The notes below the pieces were generated by a model. It did not search any database. It worked only from the letters and a program-made list of their open reading frames with translations, and was not told the origin of the DNA. Positions 5,269-6,041 of a DNA stretch of 6,041 nucleotides are shown here, one piece after another. The stretch lies in contig URYM01000117.1 in the NCBI GenBank assembly GCA_900552095.1, positions 1 through 6,041 on the forward strand, read 5' to 3'. The position numbers and the translations under genes were made by a program. How positions within the stretch are numbered: the stretch's first letter is position 1; the number at the start of each line of letters is the position of its first letter. The stretch comes from an uncultured Blautia sp. (lineage in GTDB: Bacteria; Bacillota; Clostridia; Lachnospirales; Lachnospiraceae).

Positions 5269-5994
5269 CTAGCCGGCCGCTGCCACAGCGCCTCCCGTGT
5301 ACAGCTGGTAATACTTTCCTTTCTGTTCGATCAGCTGATCGTGCGTTCCCCGCTCAATGATCCTTCCCTGCTCCAGCACCATAATGCAGTCGCTGTTGCG
5401 CACGGTGGAAAGCCGGTGTGCAATCACAAAGGTGGTTCTTCCGCTCATCAGCTTATCCATACCATCCTGTACCAGTTTCTCCGTCCTGGTATCAATGGAA
5501 CTGGTCGCCTCATCCAGGATCAGAACCGGCGGATCGGCAACCGCCGCCCGGGCTATCGCTAGAAGCTGACGCTGCCCCTGACTTAAATTCGCTCCATTTC
5601 CGGTCAGCAGCGTGTCGTATCCCTGAGGCAGGCGTCGTATAAATCCATCTGCATTGGCAAGTTTCGCCGCCGCGATCACTTCCTCATCGGAGGCATCCAG
5701 ACGGCCGTAACGGATATTTTCCATCACCGTATCCGTAAAAAGCTGCGTCTCCTGCAGCACGATCCCCAGAGAACGGCGCAGATCAGCCTTCCGGATCTTG
5801 TTAATGTTGATCCCATCGTAACGGATCTTTCCGTCCTGAATATCGTAAAAACGGTTCAGAAGGTTCGTAATCGTGGTCTTTCCGGCACCTGTAGAGCCGA
5901 CGAAAGCAATCTTCTGCCCCGGTGTGGCATACAGTTTAATGTCATGGAGCACCATTTTCTCAGGCGTGTATCCAAAATCCACACCTTCCATTAC
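5269..5994 (-). CDS. ABC exporter half-transporter, C-terminal ATP-binding domain, cut by contig end
   Basis: The last 241 residues of an MdlB/MsbA-like multidrug-type ABC exporter are present: the whole ATPase domain. The membrane domain that normally precedes it (total about 580-620 residues) lies beyond the contig. Numbering from the first genuine codon, Walker A is GSTGAGKTT (33-41), the Q-loop Gln is 81, the signature is LSQGQ (137-141, a common variant of LSGGQ), Walker B is VLILDEATSSID (157-168) with catalytic Glu162, and the switch His is 193. All residues needed for ATP hydrolysis are present. The five residues MYKRQ that would seem to precede it are encoded by adapter and are not real. 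Such proteins often work as heterodimers, but the partner is not visible and the substrate cannot be told. A strong terminator follows, so it is probably unrelated to the ascorbate genes. Confidence 0.93.
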   Translation of the reverse strand, partial: VMEGVDFGYTPEKMVLHDIKLYATPGQKIAFVGSTGAGKTTITNLLNRFYDIQDGKIRYDGININKIRKADLRRSLGIVLQETQLFTDTVMENIRYGRLDASDEEVIAAAKLANADGFIRRLPQGYDTLLTGNGANLSQGQRQLLAIARAAVADPPVLILDEATSSIDTRTEKLVQDGMDKLMSGRTTFVIAHRLSTVRNSDCIMVLEQGRIIERGTHDQLIEQKGKYYQLYTGGAVAAAG

Positions 5995-6041
5995 CTGTCT
6001 CTTATACACATCTCCGAGCCCACGAGACCGTACTAGATCTC
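5995..6041. other. Nextera (Tn5) adapter with i7 index, right end
   Basis: Bases 5995-6013 are the 19-bp mosaic end in reverse complement (CTGTCTCTTATACACATCT). Bases 6014-6028 are the rest of the Read 2 adapter (CCGAGCCCACGAGAC). Bases 6029-6036 (CGTACTAG) match the i7 index I recall as N702, and 6037-6041 (ATCTC) begin the P7 primer site. The left end carries the same adapter arm. None of this is genomic. Confidence 0.98.

Noticed and set aside
28..5994. CRISPR array, tRNA, rRNA, riboswitch or phage defence system
   Set aside because: I saw no regular repeat-spacer units, no tRNA-like cloverleaf, and no leader long enough for a known riboswitch. All coding sequence is explained by PTS/ascorbate genes and one ABC exporter.
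5995..6013. Mosaic end as a sign of a natural Tn5-like transposon
   Set aside because: It is joined to the Illumina adapter arm and an index, so it comes from the sequencing library. No transposase gene or target duplication is present.

Overview
This window is a complete short-read contig, not a clean genomic slice. Bases 1-27 and 5995-6041 are Illumina Nextera adapter sequence, including the 19-bp transposon mosaic end on both sides and an 8-base i7 index on the right. Only 28-5994 is biological. Every supported gene lies on the minus strand, so the natural reading direction is from high to low coordinates. The Gram-positive-style AGGAGG ribosome binding sites 6-8 nt before starts, the Clostridia-like ABC exporter and the moderate GC content suggest a gut-type Firmicute, most likely Lachnospiraceae or a relative. 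That placement is an inference.

Layout in transcription order: (1) the C-terminal 241 residues of an ABC exporter half-transporter (5994-5269), ending at a strong intrinsic terminator (5246-5215). (2) An AT-rich intergenic region of about 250 bp with a credible promoter (5115-5087), a 16-bp perfect palindrome over its -10 box, and other repeated or inverted motifs. (3) A seven-gene operon whose last gene is cut by the contig end: ulaG, ulaC-type IIA, ulaA-type IIC, two tandem ulaB-type IIB genes, a DeoR-family regulator, and the first 111 codons of ulaE. Gaps between these genes are 23-69 nt, and each gene has its own recognisable ribosome binding site.

Together the operon encodes anaerobic L-ascorbate use. 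The IIA/IIB/IIC phosphotransferase proteins import ascorbate as L-ascorbate 6-phosphate. UlaG opens the lactone to 3-keto-L-gulonate 6-phosphate. UlaE epimerises L-xylulose 5-phosphate further down the pathway. The DeoR-type protein is the probable repressor. The decarboxylase (UlaD) and the 4-epimerase (UlaF) are not visible and would be expected past the left end.

This is a recognisable pathway, and I see no new type of system. The points worth a second look are the duplicated IIB gene (the second copy with a TTG start), the regulator placed inside the operon behind an intercistronic hairpin, the palindrome over the promoter, and the adapter ends, which create false peptide starts and ends.
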